Source of the DNA: Fen-1273 sp963837815
GTDB taxonomy: Bacteria; Bacteroidota; Ignavibacteria; UBA10030; UBA6906
DNA length: 64,000 bases
NCBI GenBank assembly: GCA_963837815.1
Contig: CAWIOS010000013.1
Coordinates: forward strand, 682,001 to 746,000
Direction: 5' to 3'
Position 1 is the stretch's first letter. Every line of letters starts with the position of its first letter. The notes under the pieces were generated by a model, which had not been told where the DNA came from, did not search any database, and saw only the letters and a program-made list of their open reading frames with translations. Both the position numbers and the translations under genes were made by a program. Positions 42,165-50,188 of this stretch are shown in pieces.

Positions 42165-42932
42165 ATGGAGATCTTTGGCGCCTTCATATTCGTCCTTGTC
42201 ATTTTTGTCGTGATCATCGTCAGCAACGCCGTGCGGATACTCCGGGAGTACGAACGGGGGATCGTGTTCCGCCTGGGCCGGCTCATCGGCGTCAAGGGTC
42301 CGGGGATCATATTCCTCTGGCCGGTCGTTGACCGGATGGTCAAGGTCAGCCTGCGAACCGTCGTCATGGACGTCCCGCCGCAGGACGTTATCACGAAGGA
42401 TAACGTCTCCCTCAAGGTCAACGCGGTCATCTACTTCCGGGTCGTCCAGCCGGACAAGGCCGTCGTCGAAGTCGAGAATTACCTCTTCGCGACATCACAG
42501 CTCTCGCAGACGACGTTGCGGAGCGTACTCGGCCAGTCGGCACTGGACGATCTCCTCGCCGAACGGGACAAGATCAACAGCGAGCTCCAGAAGATCATGG
42601 ATTTCCATACCGAGCCGTGGGGAATCAAAATCTCGAACGTCGAGGTAAAACAGATCGATCTCCCCCCCGAGATGCAGCGCGCGATGGCGAGGCAGGCCGA
42701 GGCGGAGCGGGAACGGCGGGCAAAGGTCATACACGCCGAGGGTGAGTTCCAGGCGTCACAGAAGCTTGCCGACGCCGCTCAGGTGATCGAGGCGCACCCG
42801 ATCGCGCTCCAGCTTCGCTATCTTCAGACGCTCACGGAGGTCGCCTCCGAAAAGAACTCCACGACGATCTTCCCTGTCCCGATTGATCTGATCGCGCCAT
42901 TCCTCGAGGCCTGGAAAAAGAAACAACAATAG
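42165..42932 (+). CDS. Slipin (stomatin-like SPFH-domain protein)
   Basis: A 255-residue SPFH protein with one N-terminal membrane helix (about 4-23). The prohibitin-homology domain has VRILREYERGIVFRLGRLIGVKGPGIIFLWPVVDRMVKVSLR, and there is a C-terminal coiled coil rich in A/E/R (RAMARQAEAERERRAKVIHAEGE). This is the bacterial/archaeal slipin type that oligomerises on the inner membrane and is cleaved by the partner NfeD protease in archaeal systems. It starts 12 bp after nfeD with an AAAGGA site, so co-expression is clear. The order nfeD-slipin is the canonical one. Confidence 0.95.
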   Translation: MEIFGAFIFVLVIFVVIIVSNAVRILREYERGIVFRLGRLIGVKGPGIIFLWPVVDRMVKVSLRTVVMDVPPQDVITKDNVSLKVNAVIYFRVVQPDKAVVEVENYLFATSQLSQTTLRSVLGQSALDDLLAERDKINSELQKIMDFHTEPWGIKISNVEVKQIDLPPEMQRAMARQAEAERERRAKVIHAEGEFQASQKLADAAQVIEAHPIALQLRYLQTLTEVASEKNSTTIFPVPIDLIAPFLEAWKKKQQ

Positions 42933-42937
42933 GACGG

Positions 42938-45298
42938 ATGAACCCGGTCCTCTTCGGCCATTCTCCCGATCCGCGCATCGTCGCCGCCCATCAGGCCGGC
43001 GACGGTGCGATGCGGGTCTTTCTGCGGGGCGTGGAGAACATCACCTCTGAAGAACGCCCCTTTTTCCCCTTCTTCTTTCTTTCCGCACCGAAGCTTCTTG
43101 AAGGTTTCCGCAGAAAACACTGGGTGCGCAGGCTCGAGGGCCCGGGCGCGTACAACCATCTCTGCGTCTTCGAGGAATGGCCCGCGATGTGGGACGCGGT
43201 CCGGCACGTCCTCGACGCCTACAACCGCCATGCCGTGGAAAAGGTCGAGGCATACCAGGACCTTGACGTCATCCACCTGATCGCGGATCCCGCCACGCAG
43301 TACCTTATGCAGTCCGGAAGGACGCTGTTCAAGGAGCTCGCATTCGACGACATCCGCAGGCTCCAGGTCGACATCGAAACCTACACGACCTCCGGGCACC
43401 GGTTCAGCAATTCCTCGCGGCCCGGGGACCGCATCATACTCATTGCGCTCAGCGACAGCACCGGGTGGGAGCACGTCATCGACGGGAAAAAGCTCTCCGA
43501 GCCGAAAATGCTCGAAGAGCTGATCCGCCTTGTGAGAGAACGGGACCCCGATGTGATCGAAGGGCACAACATATTCAATTTCGATCTTCCGTACATACTG
43601 ACCCGCTGCGCCCTGCACGGCATCACCCCCTCCCTGGGGAGGGACGGGAGCGTTCCGCGGAATTTCGATTCCCGCACGTCATTCGCGGAGCACCCGTTCG
43701 AATATACCGCCGCCGAGATCGCCGGCCGCCACATCATCGACACGCTGATCCTTGTCCAGACCTACGACGCCGTCCGGAGAAACATGGAGAGCTACGGACT
43801 GAAGTATGCCGCGCAGTACTTCGGTCTCTCCCCCGCCGGGCGGACGTTCGTCCCCGGCGAGAAGATAAGCTGGTACTGGGACAATGAGCCGGCGACGCTC
43901 ATGGCATATGCCCTTGACGACGTACGGGAGACCCGCGCGCTGAGCGCCCACCTCTCCGGCAGTGCCTTCTACCTGACGCAGATGCTCCCGTACGGCTTCG
44001 GGACCGTCGCGCGCATGGGGGCGGCGGCGAAGATCGAAAGCCTCCTTGTGCGCGAATACCTGAGACGGAAGCATGCCCTTCCCCGCCCGACACAGGGGGT
44101 TCAGACGACGGGGGGATACACCGACATCTTTCTGACCGGCGTCCTGGGCCCTGTGGTCCATGCCGACGTGGAATCGCTCTATCCCTCCATCATGCTCACA
44201 AGGGGAATCGCCCCCGTGTCGGACGATCTGGGCGTCTTCCTGGGGCTTCTCAAGGACCTCACGGCGATGCGTCTGGACACCAAGCGGGCGATGCAGAAGA
44301 CGGAGGAGCCCGTCTCGCGGTCCCGGCTTGACGCGATGCAGGCGTCGTTCAAAATTCTCATCAATTCGTTTTACGGATACCTGGGGTACAGCCGCGCGCT
44401 CTTCAACGATCACGGGAAAGCGGATGAAGTGACGAAGACGGGGCAGAAACTCCTCCGGACGATGATCACGGAAATCCGGGGAGAGGGGGGAAAAGTCGTC
44501 GAGGTCGACACGGACGGCATCTTTTTTGTCCCGCCGGTCGGCGTGGATACCGCGGCACAGGAGACCGGATTTGTGGCTGCCCTGAGCGCGAAGCTCCCCG
44601 AGGGGATTACCGTGGCGGTGGACGGCAGGCACAGGAAGATCCTGAGCTACAAGAAGAAGAACTACGCGCTTCTCGGCTATGACGACAAGATCCGCATCAA
44701 GGGCTCCTCGCTCGTCTCACGAAGCATGGAGCAGTTCGGCAGGACATTCGTCCACCAGTGCATCGATTTCATACTCCAGGGGGATTTCGACCGGCTCCAC
44801 CGGCTCTATGTACAGTATTACAACACAATCCTGACACACGGATTGGACGTCAGGGATTTTGCGCGGGTGGAGGCGCTGAAAGACCCCATCGCGGTGTACG
44901 AGGAGGATGTGAGGGCCGGCCGGCGGAACCGGAGCGCGGCCTACACCGTGGCGATCGCGTCGGGGCGGCCGTTGAGGCCGGGTGACAGAATCGCATATTA
45001 TATCACGGGAAATGATCCGAGCCCCAGAGGTTCCGATTTCTGCAAAGCAGCGGAGGACTGGGATCCGAATTTCCCGGACGAGAACTCGGCGTACTATATC
45101 CGGAGATTGAACGAATTCTCAGAAAAATTCATGGTGTTCTTCCAGCCGCAGGACTTCCGGGCAATTTTTTCCGCCGACGATCTCTTTCCATTTGATCCTT
45201 CGAGCGTTGCATTACTCATCAGTGACGTCGTCGAGGAACCCTCTCCGGAAGATGACGAGCCTCGTCCCGGTTCGTTCGGAATATGGCTCGAAGGGTAG
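42938..45298 (+). CDS. Family B DNA polymerase (Pol II type) with 3'-5' exonuclease
   Basis: This 786-residue polymerase is close to the length of E. coli Pol II. Exonuclease motifs are intact: LQVDIETY (D145, E147), EGHNIFNFDLPYI and YALDDVRET. Polymerase motifs are intact: A, DVESLYPSIM (D410); B, FKILINSFYGYLG; C, VEVDTDGIFF (D524, D526); and the KKKNYALL segment. It should be an active proofreading polymerase, in bacteria usually linked to damage tolerance or replication restart. It begins 6 bp after the slipin gene with a weak AGGA site, in the same operon as a membrane quality-control pair, which is an unusual partnership. Archaeal origin by transfer is possible but not testable here. 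Confidence 0.95.
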   Translation: MNPVLFGHSPDPRIVAAHQAGDGAMRVFLRGVENITSEERPFFPFFFLSAPKLLEGFRRKHWVRRLEGPGAYNHLCVFEEWPAMWDAVRHVLDAYNRHAVEKVEAYQDLDVIHLIADPATQYLMQSGRTLFKELAFDDIRRLQVDIETYTTSGHRFSNSSRPGDRIILIALSDSTGWEHVIDGKKLSEPKMLEELIRLVRERDPDVIEGHNIFNFDLPYILTRCALHGITPSLGRDGSVPRNFDSRTSFAEHPFEYTAAEIAGRHIIDTLILVQTYDAVRRNMESYGLKYAAQYFGLSPAGRTFVPGEKISWYWDNEPATLMAYALDDVRETRALSAHLSGSAFYLTQMLPYGFGTVARMGAAAKIESLLVREYLRRKHALPRPTQGVQTTGGYTDIFLTGVLGPVVHADVESLYPSIMLTRGIAPVSDDLGVFLGLLKDLTAMRLDTKRAMQKTEEPVSRSRLDAMQASFKILINSFYGYLGYSRALFNDHGKADEVTKTGQKLLRTMITEIRGEGGKVVEVDTDGIFFVPPVGVDTAAQETGFVAALSAKLPEGITVAVDGRHRKILSYKKKNYALLGYDDKIRIKGSSLVSRSMEQFGRTFVHQCIDFILQGDFDRLHRLYVQYYNTILTHGLDVRDFARVEALKDPIAVYEEDVRAGRRNRSAAYTVAIASGRPLRPGDRIAYYITGNDPSPRGSDFCKAAEDWDPNFPDENSAYYIRRLNEFSEKFMVFFQPQDFRAIFSADDLFPFDPSSVALLISDVVEEPSPEDDEPRPGSFGIWLEG

Positions 45299-45390
45299 TC
45301 CCTCCCCTTGCGTTTTTCATTCCGGTTCATTACAATTTCGCGACAGGTCGTCCACCGAGGTCGATCATCTTTCCGGAAAGGTATCCCGGC

Positions 45391-45597
45391 ATGGAAAAGG
45401 GAACCGTGAAGTGGTTCAACAACGCCAAAGGCTACGGATTCATCACGCGTGAGAGCGGCGAGGATCTTTTTGTGCACTTCAAATCAATCGTGGGGGAGGG
45501 TTACAAAAGCCTGAAGCAGGGTGAAGCGGTGCAGTTTGATGTGGAGCAGGGTACAAAAGGCCTGCAGGCGGTCAACGTGACAAAAGTGGGCCCGTAG
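45391..45597 (+). CDS. csp: Cold-shock domain protein
   Basis: A 68-residue CspA-type OB fold. RNP1 is KGYGFIT, RNP2 is EDLFVHF, and it starts MEKGTVKWFNNAKGYGF, the hallmark of the family. It binds single-stranded RNA and DNA and melts secondary structure. The ATG at 45391 is fixed by the family N-terminus and by GGAAAGG about 10 nt upstream. It lies 92 bp after the polymerase gene and may have its own promoter in that gap. Confidence 0.97.
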   Translation: MEKGTVKWFNNAKGYGFITRESGEDLFVHFKSIVGEGYKSLKQGEAVQFDVEQGTKGLQAVNVTKVGP

Positions 45598-45668
45598 TCA
45601 GTGTCGTGCACCATCCGTTGCGCAGCACGTTCTTCCCGGCTGACGGGTGAAGGAATTCCGCGTTGACG

Positions 45669-46082
45669 TCAGCCCCGGTGAGCCCCAACCCATTCCCGGA
45701 CATACGAAACGATTGTCTGCGTTGATGCCCCCGGGGTGAAGAGGCGCCCCACGCCGATCTTCGCCAGTTCGTCGATATCCTTGTCCGGAATAATCCCTCC
45801 GCCGAACAGCAGAACATCGCCGAGTCCCTTTTCTTTCAGGAGCGTCATGACGCGCGGAAAAATCGTCATATGCGCCCCGCTGAGTATGCTCACGCCGATG
45901 GCATCGACATCCTCCTGTACCGCCGCCTCGACGATCACCTCGGGCGTCTTCCGCAGCCCGCTGTAGATCACCTCCATCCCCGCGTCACGCAACGCGGCGG
46001 CGACGACCTTCGCGCCGCGATCATGGCCGTCCAGTCCGACTTTTGCAACGAGGACGCGGATTCGCCTTTCCATCTTCGTCAT
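45669..46082 (-). CDS. Methylmalonyl-CoA mutase C-terminal (B12-binding) subunit
   Basis: A 137-residue cobalamin-binding domain. VLVAKVGLDGHDRGAKVVAAAL holds the DxHxxG motif whose histidine ligates cobalt, followed by VEAAVQEDVDAIGVSILSGAHM and LLFGGGIIPDKD for the nucleotide tail, and GRLFTPGAST at the end. It is a stand-alone small subunit as in the two-chain mutases of archaea and some bacteria; the large catalytic subunit is not in the window. The start overlaps the stop of maf by 4 bp (ATGA). The pathway is interconversion of methylmalonyl-CoA and succinyl-CoA, or a related acyl-CoA mutase. Confidence 0.93.
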   Translation of the reverse strand: MTKMERRIRVLVAKVGLDGHDRGAKVVAAALRDAGMEVIYSGLRKTPEVIVEAAVQEDVDAIGVSILSGAHMTIFPRVMTLLKEKGLGDVLLFGGGIIPDKDIDELAKIGVGRLFTPGASTQTIVSYVREWVGAHRG

Positions 46083-46678
46083 TCCTTTGTGATTGAGCGA
46101 TCGGTGCCAAATTCCCGGAGTGCCGTGTGGAGTTTCGACAGGGGAAGCCCGACAACATTGTAAAAACATCCTTCGATGCGCGTGACGAACACCGCTCCGT
46201 AGTCGTCCTGAATGCCATAGGCGCCCGCTTTGTCGAGCGGCGAACCTCCCCGCACGTATTCCTCGATTTCGCTCTGCGGGAGGCGGCGAAATGTGACTTC
46301 TGTTCTCTCCGTCCCCGTCACGTGGCGCCCGGACGGCCGCTCGACAATTGCGAACCCTGTAACCACCGAGTGCGTTCTCCCGCTCAGCAGATTAAGCATC
46401 CGGACCGCATCCGCGGGGCTATCCGGCTTCCCCAGCATCATTCCATCCAGTATCACGATCGTATCCGCGCCGATGATAACCCCCTCACCGACCTTCCCGG
46501 CGATGCAGGCCGCCTTCCGCAAAGCGAGCGACGCGGCATTCTCTTCCGGCGTTCGTGACGAATCGAACGGCTCCGGAATATCGCACGGCATGACAATCGG
46601 ATTCACGCCGATCTGTTTGAGTAGCTGAATTCTTCGGGGAGAACGGGAGGCGAGGATCAAATTCGTGCGCGGATCCAT
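46079..46678 (-). CDS. maf: Maf-like nucleotide pyrophosphatase
   Basis: A 199-residue Maf/YhdE family protein. NLILASRSPRRIQLLKQIG opens it, the catalytic region is VIIGADTIVILDGMMLGKP, and LLSGRTHSVVTGFAI, YVRGGSPLDKAGAYGIQ and FYNVVGLPL follow. These enzymes hydrolyse non-canonical or pyrimidine nucleoside triphosphates and are linked to septum control. All core motifs (SxR, TxxxD and DKAGAYGIQ) are present. It is coupled to the B12-binding subunit gene by a 4-bp overlap, and a strong terminator separates it from the gene upstream. Confidence 0.95.
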   Translation of the reverse strand: MDPRTNLILASRSPRRIQLLKQIGVNPIVMPCDIPEPFDSSRTPEENAASLALRKAACIAGKVGEGVIIGADTIVILDGMMLGKPDSPADAVRMLNLLSGRTHSVVTGFAIVERPSGRHVTGTERTEVTFRRLPQSEIEEYVRGGSPLDKAGAYGIQDDYGAVFVTRIEGCFYNVVGLPLSKLHTALREFGTDRSITKE

Positions 46679-46688
46679 CAGCGGAATG

Positions 46689-46719
46689 AAAAAAAAGGCG
46701 ACACTTCAGTATCGCCTTT
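46689..46719 (-). terminator. Intrinsic terminator for the small secreted protein gene
   Basis: On the minus strand AAAGGCGA and TCGCCTTT form a perfect 8-bp stem with a 10-nt loop, followed directly by eight T. It lies 34 bp after the stop of the gene at 46753-47172 and just before maf, so it insulates maf from upstream transcription. Confidence 0.85.
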
Positions 46720-46752
46720 CAGATTCTTGTACGAACAGCAGCGCGAAACGCA

Positions 46753-47172
46753 TCAACGGAACATCGCCTTGATGCTCCCCCAGGTCCTCCTGACGCTGCT
46801 CACCGTGTGACTTACGCCGATTTCATAAGGGTCGGAACGCGCGCCGTTCGAATAGAGCGCCGTGATCCTGTATTTGTAGAACGTCGCAGTGGTCTTGAAC
46901 GCGGTCTCATCGACGAAGTCGTAAGACTGGTCACTCCCCTTCGCCTTCAACAACGGAACGAGGACAACGTACTGGCCCTCCCAGCCGACCATGCGTGCAA
47001 TCTCGTACCCCACGACGCCGGTTTCGTCGTCACTGTCCCAGTGAATCGTGATCGATGATCCGTCGCTCTTTGCCGTCGGTTGACCCTTGAGCACAGCGGC
47101 GGATGCGACTCCGGCGACGCAGAGGGCGAACAATCCGCCCATCAGGAGAGATCGCTTCAAGGAAGGATGCAT
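46753..47172 (-). CDS. Small secreted protein with a fibronectin type III-like domain
   Basis: A 139-residue protein with a signal peptide (MHPSLKRSLLMGGLFALCVAG, cleavage near ASA). A single FN3-like beta-sandwich follows with SSITIHWDSDDETGVVGYEI, FVDETAFKTTATFYKYRITALYSNGARS and the terminal strand. The start at 47172 is set by the signal peptide. It is monocistronic: a tRNA-Leu lies 25 bp upstream on the same strand and may be cotranscribed, and a strong terminator follows. FN3 modules usually mediate binding in the envelope. No specific role can be assigned. Confidence 0.8.
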   Translation of the reverse strand: MHPSLKRSLLMGGLFALCVAGVASAAVLKGQPTAKSDGSSITIHWDSDDETGVVGYEIARMVGWEGQYVVLVPLLKAKGSDQSYDFVDETAFKTTATFYKYRITALYSNGARSDPYEIGVSHTVSSVRRTWGSIKAMFR

Positions 47173-47196
47173 GGGTGAGGAGTCTTTAAGATCAAG

Positions 47197-47279
47197 TGCG
47201 GAAGGCGGGACTTGAACCCGCATGCCTTTTGGGCGCCACCCCCTCAAGATGGTGCGTCTGCCAATTTCGCCACTTCCGC
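47197..47279 (-). tRNA. tRNA-Leu (anticodon GAG)
   Basis: An 83-nt type II tRNA. The acceptor stem GCGGAAG/CTTCCGC is perfect, the anticodon loop is CTTGAGG (anticodon GAG), a short variable arm follows, and the T-arm GCGGG-TTCAAGT-CCCGC is intact. The discriminator is A, as needed for leucine. CCA is not encoded. It reads CUC/CUU codons. Confidence 0.96.
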
Positions 47280-47587
47280 AGGGAGTCGCTCCTGGCACAG
47301 TATGAACACCGTGAGACAATATAGAAAAGTGGTTTGTAATGCGCAAGAGAAAATCGCAAATCCGGGTCAGTTTTGGCAGTCTGACGGCTCCGGATGCATT
47401 GGAAGAGCCTCCGGGGTTTCCTGCGAATGGACGCGCTTCTTTGCCACTATCCGGGAGCCGGACCGGACGTTTCCCTCTTCATCTCCCGGCGTTCGTGCCG
47501 GCTATTCTCCCCGGCCGACACCTTGGGGGAGCAATTCGAATACGCGTGACGTATACGCAAACCTCACCCGGGTGCCTGTGAAATCCT
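47280..47587. other. Non-coding stretch, 308 bp
   Basis: No supported gene is visible. A plus-strand frame of 80 codons has a proline- and arginine-rich composition typical of chance frames in GC-rich DNA. The first ~60 bp upstream of the tRNA are AT-rich and may hold its promoter. Confidence 0.4.
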
Positions 47588-48120
47588 TCAATACGCAGGC
47601 TTTTCCAGGTCCTTCGCGGTCTCATCCTTCATCGTCTGGATCTGCGATACGACATCTGCCCGGTCGTCTTCGGGGCCAAAGCCGTTCACAACGATGAACC
47701 AGCCCAACTTCTTCACGAGATCCGTACCCAGCGAATCAGAGAGGAACCTCTCATCGAACAGGTGGTACCCCCTGCCGCTTCGTGTCAATCCCCAGTACAC
47801 ACAGGGATACCCTGTGATGCAGACATTCGATCCCGGAGGAATTTCCGCCGCGATTTCCCCCGCAAATGCCGTATAGTCCGTTTGATCACGCAGCGCTTAA
47901 TGAAATTCGTAGTTGAAGAACAGGAAGTACGCCGCGAAGTTGCAGAGGATAGCAATTTCCCAGATGTATGCGAACCGAGTCACCGCCTTTCCACCCGGCG
48001 ACCGTTCGAAGAACAGGGCACCCGCAATCCCAATGTATGGCAGACAGCAGGCGCGAGAACAAAGACGCTTGCCGGCAGTGCCCCCTTTTTCCCGCGCAAC
48101 CCGCTGATGAGGTCGCGCAC
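47588..48120 (-). pseudogene. Remnant of a polytopic membrane protein (GT39/GT-C-like C-terminal part)
   Basis: Translation of the minus strand recovers a continuous protein only if one frameshift and one stop are ignored. GVRDLISGLRGKKG...VFVLAPA changes frame into LPYIGIAGALFFERS and FAYIWEIAILCNFAAYFLFF, reaches a TAA (47893-47895), and resumes in the same frame with ALRDQTDYTAFAGEIAAEI, NVCITGYPCVYWGL and a soluble tail ending AKDLEKPAY. Two membrane helices followed by a periplasmic domain fit the C-terminus of a glycosyltransferase-39/GT-C protein. The N-terminal part is missing, cut off where the GNAT pseudogene begins. This is a decaying gene. Confidence 0.7.
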
Positions 48121-48124
48121 GCCG

Positions 48125-48576
48125 CTACTGCAGCTTGAAGCACACGCGGTTAACAGCTTCAGCGTTCTGGCCGTAATTCGGAATGACCCGGTAACCGTTT
48201 TTCTTGTAAAGTCGAGCGGCTTCCGGCTGCCTCTTCCCAGTCTCCAGTATGCACTTTCCGCATGAGAGTTCTCTTGACCAGTTTTCCAGCTCAGTCAGGA
48301 TTGCCGTCGCAATCCCCTTTCCCCTCTTCCCGGGCAGTACGTACATCCGTTTTACTTCCATTGTGCTCACACCGTACGGCTTTATTGCCCCGCAGCCCAC
48401 GGGGTTGTCACCGTCATAGGCAAGCACAACGTGTTTTATCATGTCAATCCTGTTGTACCGGGCATAGAAGCATGCTCATCGCCGTCCCGTTCAGCGAGGT
48501 CCAGGTCAAGCATCCGGACGAGCTCCCTGAAATGGGAATTGTCAGCATTTGTTCGTGTGATCGTAATCATGGCCAT
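48125..48576 (-). pseudogene. GNAT family N-acetyltransferase with a single-base frameshift
   Basis: The C-terminal frame (from 48442) has the GNAT core: VVLAYDGDNPVGCGAIK, EVKRMYVLPGKRGKGIATAIL (acetyl-CoA loop) and AARLYKKNGYRVI. The missing N-terminus is present just upstream in another frame: ITRTNADNSHFRELVRMLD and DLDLAERDGDEHA, then premature stop. Adding one T near 48468-48472 would restore HAFYARYNRIDMIKHV, the normal family sequence, giving about 150 residues in all. So this is a full-length acetyltransferase gene broken by one deleted base, or a sequencing error. Confidence 0.8.
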
Positions 48577-48676
48577 GCGACAGGGATGACGCCGCTCTCC
48601 CACGCGGGACGACCGCGGCAGAATTGCCCGGATGCAAGATAGAGTTCCTCATCCCGACTGTCAACTGACCAGCGAT

Positions 48677-48706
48677 TATCAAAGAGCATCGTATCAAAGA
48701 GCATCG
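48677..48706. repeat. 15-bp tandem duplication
   Basis: TATCAAAGAGCATCG occurs twice head to tail (48677-48691 and 48692-48706) in the non-coding stretch between the GNAT pseudogene and the TolC gene. It is a small replication-slippage duplication with no evident function. Confidence 0.8.
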
Positions 48707-48808
48707 AGATCTTCTCTCGAGAATATGCCGCTGTCACGCTTCGCCATGTTCCGGGCCTTCACAGGACACCCGATTCGACGCCCCCCAACAACGGAGGTGC
48801 ATAATGGG

Positions 48809-48830
48809 AAAAAAAAGTCCGCTGCTGCGG
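48809..48830 (-). terminator. Possible intrinsic terminator of the efflux operon
   Basis: On the minus strand CCGC-AGCA-GCGG forms a short 4-bp GC stem, followed two bases later by a run of eight T. It sits 12 bp after the stop of the TolC-like gene. The stem is short, so efficiency is uncertain. Confidence 0.45.
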
Positions 48831-48841
48831 GCTCCCCTGCC

Positions 48842-50188
48842 TCATCTCCCGGTTGCCTGCAGGTAAGCGGCAATCTTCGTTCTGAATCCCGCCTGGGCGT
48901 CCTGGAGCTGTTCGCGCGAGTGCTGCACCTCTGCCTGCGCTTCAAGGAGATCGGATACCGGCGTCATGCCGTTGTTGTAGCTGTCCTGGTTGGCGGCGAG
49001 GTTATCCTCCGCCTGCGCCAGCGCCTCCCCGCCCAGAAGCACCTGCTGGTGGGATTCGGTGAGATCGTGCCACGCCTTCTCCATCTGCAGCAGGAGCAGC
49101 TCGGAGTTCTCCTTGAGCGCATTTTCTGCCATCTCTTCCCTGAGGCTCCGTTCATTCAGCGTGTGTGATGCTTCCCACCACCCGGAGAGCGGGATGGACA
49201 CCGTGCCGAAGACCATCCCCACCGTCCGGTCTTTGTTCTGGTCGAATTTCAAATAAAGCCCGCTCACACCGACGCCGAGCTGCGGCAGGTACTCGCCCAG
49301 TTTCATGTTTGACTGCAGTTCCTCCGATCTCACTGCGGCCCGGAGCAGCCTGTACTCGGCCCTGGACTTCAGCGCCTCGGTGTTGTCCACGTAGTACGAC
49401 TCGGGAAGCTCCCCGGCTGACAGCGAATCGCACAGCGTGAGTGTCGAATCGTACGGTATGCCGATGTGCTGACACAGCGCCATTGTCGCAAGCGTGGTGG
49501 CGTTCCGGAGCTTCGACTTGTTGAGCAGGACATCGCTGCGTTTAAGACGCACTTTGAGGACATCGCTCTTCGTGACGAGGCCGGACCTGTATGCGTCCTC
49601 CACCCGACGCAGGAGGCTGTTCAGCGTCTCTTCGTATTTGCTGATCGTTGCGAGCTTGCCATGGAGTGACAGCACCTGCCAGTACTGCTCTTCCGTCGTG
49701 AAGAGCACCTCGTTCCGGGAAATCTGGTCCCTGTATTCGCTCACGTCCTCGCCGAGCGAGGCGAGCCTGTTCCCGGAGATGATTCTCCCGCCGGCAAAGA
49801 CCGTCTGGACGGCGGAGACGACCCCAATGGCTCCCGACTGCAGCATGCCGGTCGTGGCCCCCGGAAGGTAGGCAAACTGCGTCGCAAGAGGGATATGCAC
49901 GGGGTTCCCGTCATAGACGGGAAGGTTGCCCCCCTGCGTGCTGATCTCCAGCAGGTCCTCCTGGGCCCTGAACATCAGGCCGTCCGCGGCTATCGTCGGG
50001 AAATACTTTGTGAATGCCGCTCTGCTTGCCTGGTGCGCGGCCCTGATCTCCAGAACGCTGTTCTTGATCTTCGCATTGTTCTGCAGCGCCAGCCGTTTGC
50101 TCTCCTCCAGCGTCAGCCCCTGCTGTGCCGGCAGGGCGGGGGGGAACACCAGCGAGGCAATGGCGATCCATAATTGCGTCTTGTTCAT
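48842..50188 (-). CDS. TolC-family outer membrane efflux protein
   Basis: A 448-residue protein with a signal peptide (cleavage near LPAQ). It has two OEP repeats rich in long amphipathic helices, starting LTLEESKRLALQNNAKIKNSVLEI and GLVTKSDVLKVRLKRSDVLLNKSKL, and ending SYNNGMTPVSDLLEAQAEVQHSREQL, a classic TolC-like second-repeat motif. It forms the outer membrane channel for the RND pump encoded upstream. The start at 50188 overlaps the RND stop (ATGA). It is the last gene of the tetR-mfp-rnd-tolC operon. Confidence 0.95.
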   Translation of the reverse strand: MNKTQLWIAIASLVFPPALPAQQGLTLEESKRLALQNNAKIKNSVLEIRAAHQASRAAFTKYFPTIAADGLMFRAQEDLLEISTQGGNLPVYDGNPVHIPLATQFAYLPGATTGMLQSGAIGVVSAVQTVFAGGRIISGNRLASLGEDVSEYRDQISRNEVLFTTEEQYWQVLSLHGKLATISKYEETLNSLLRRVEDAYRSGLVTKSDVLKVRLKRSDVLLNKSKLRNATTLATMALCQHIGIPYDSTLTLCDSLSAGELPESYYVDNTEALKSRAEYRLLRAAVRSEELQSNMKLGEYLPQLGVGVSGLYLKFDQNKDRTVGMVFGTVSIPLSGWWEASHTLNERSLREEMAENALKENSELLLLQMEKAWHDLTESHQQVLLGGEALAQAEDNLAANQDSYNNGMTPVSDLLEAQAEVQHSREQLQDAQAGFRTKIAAYLQATGR

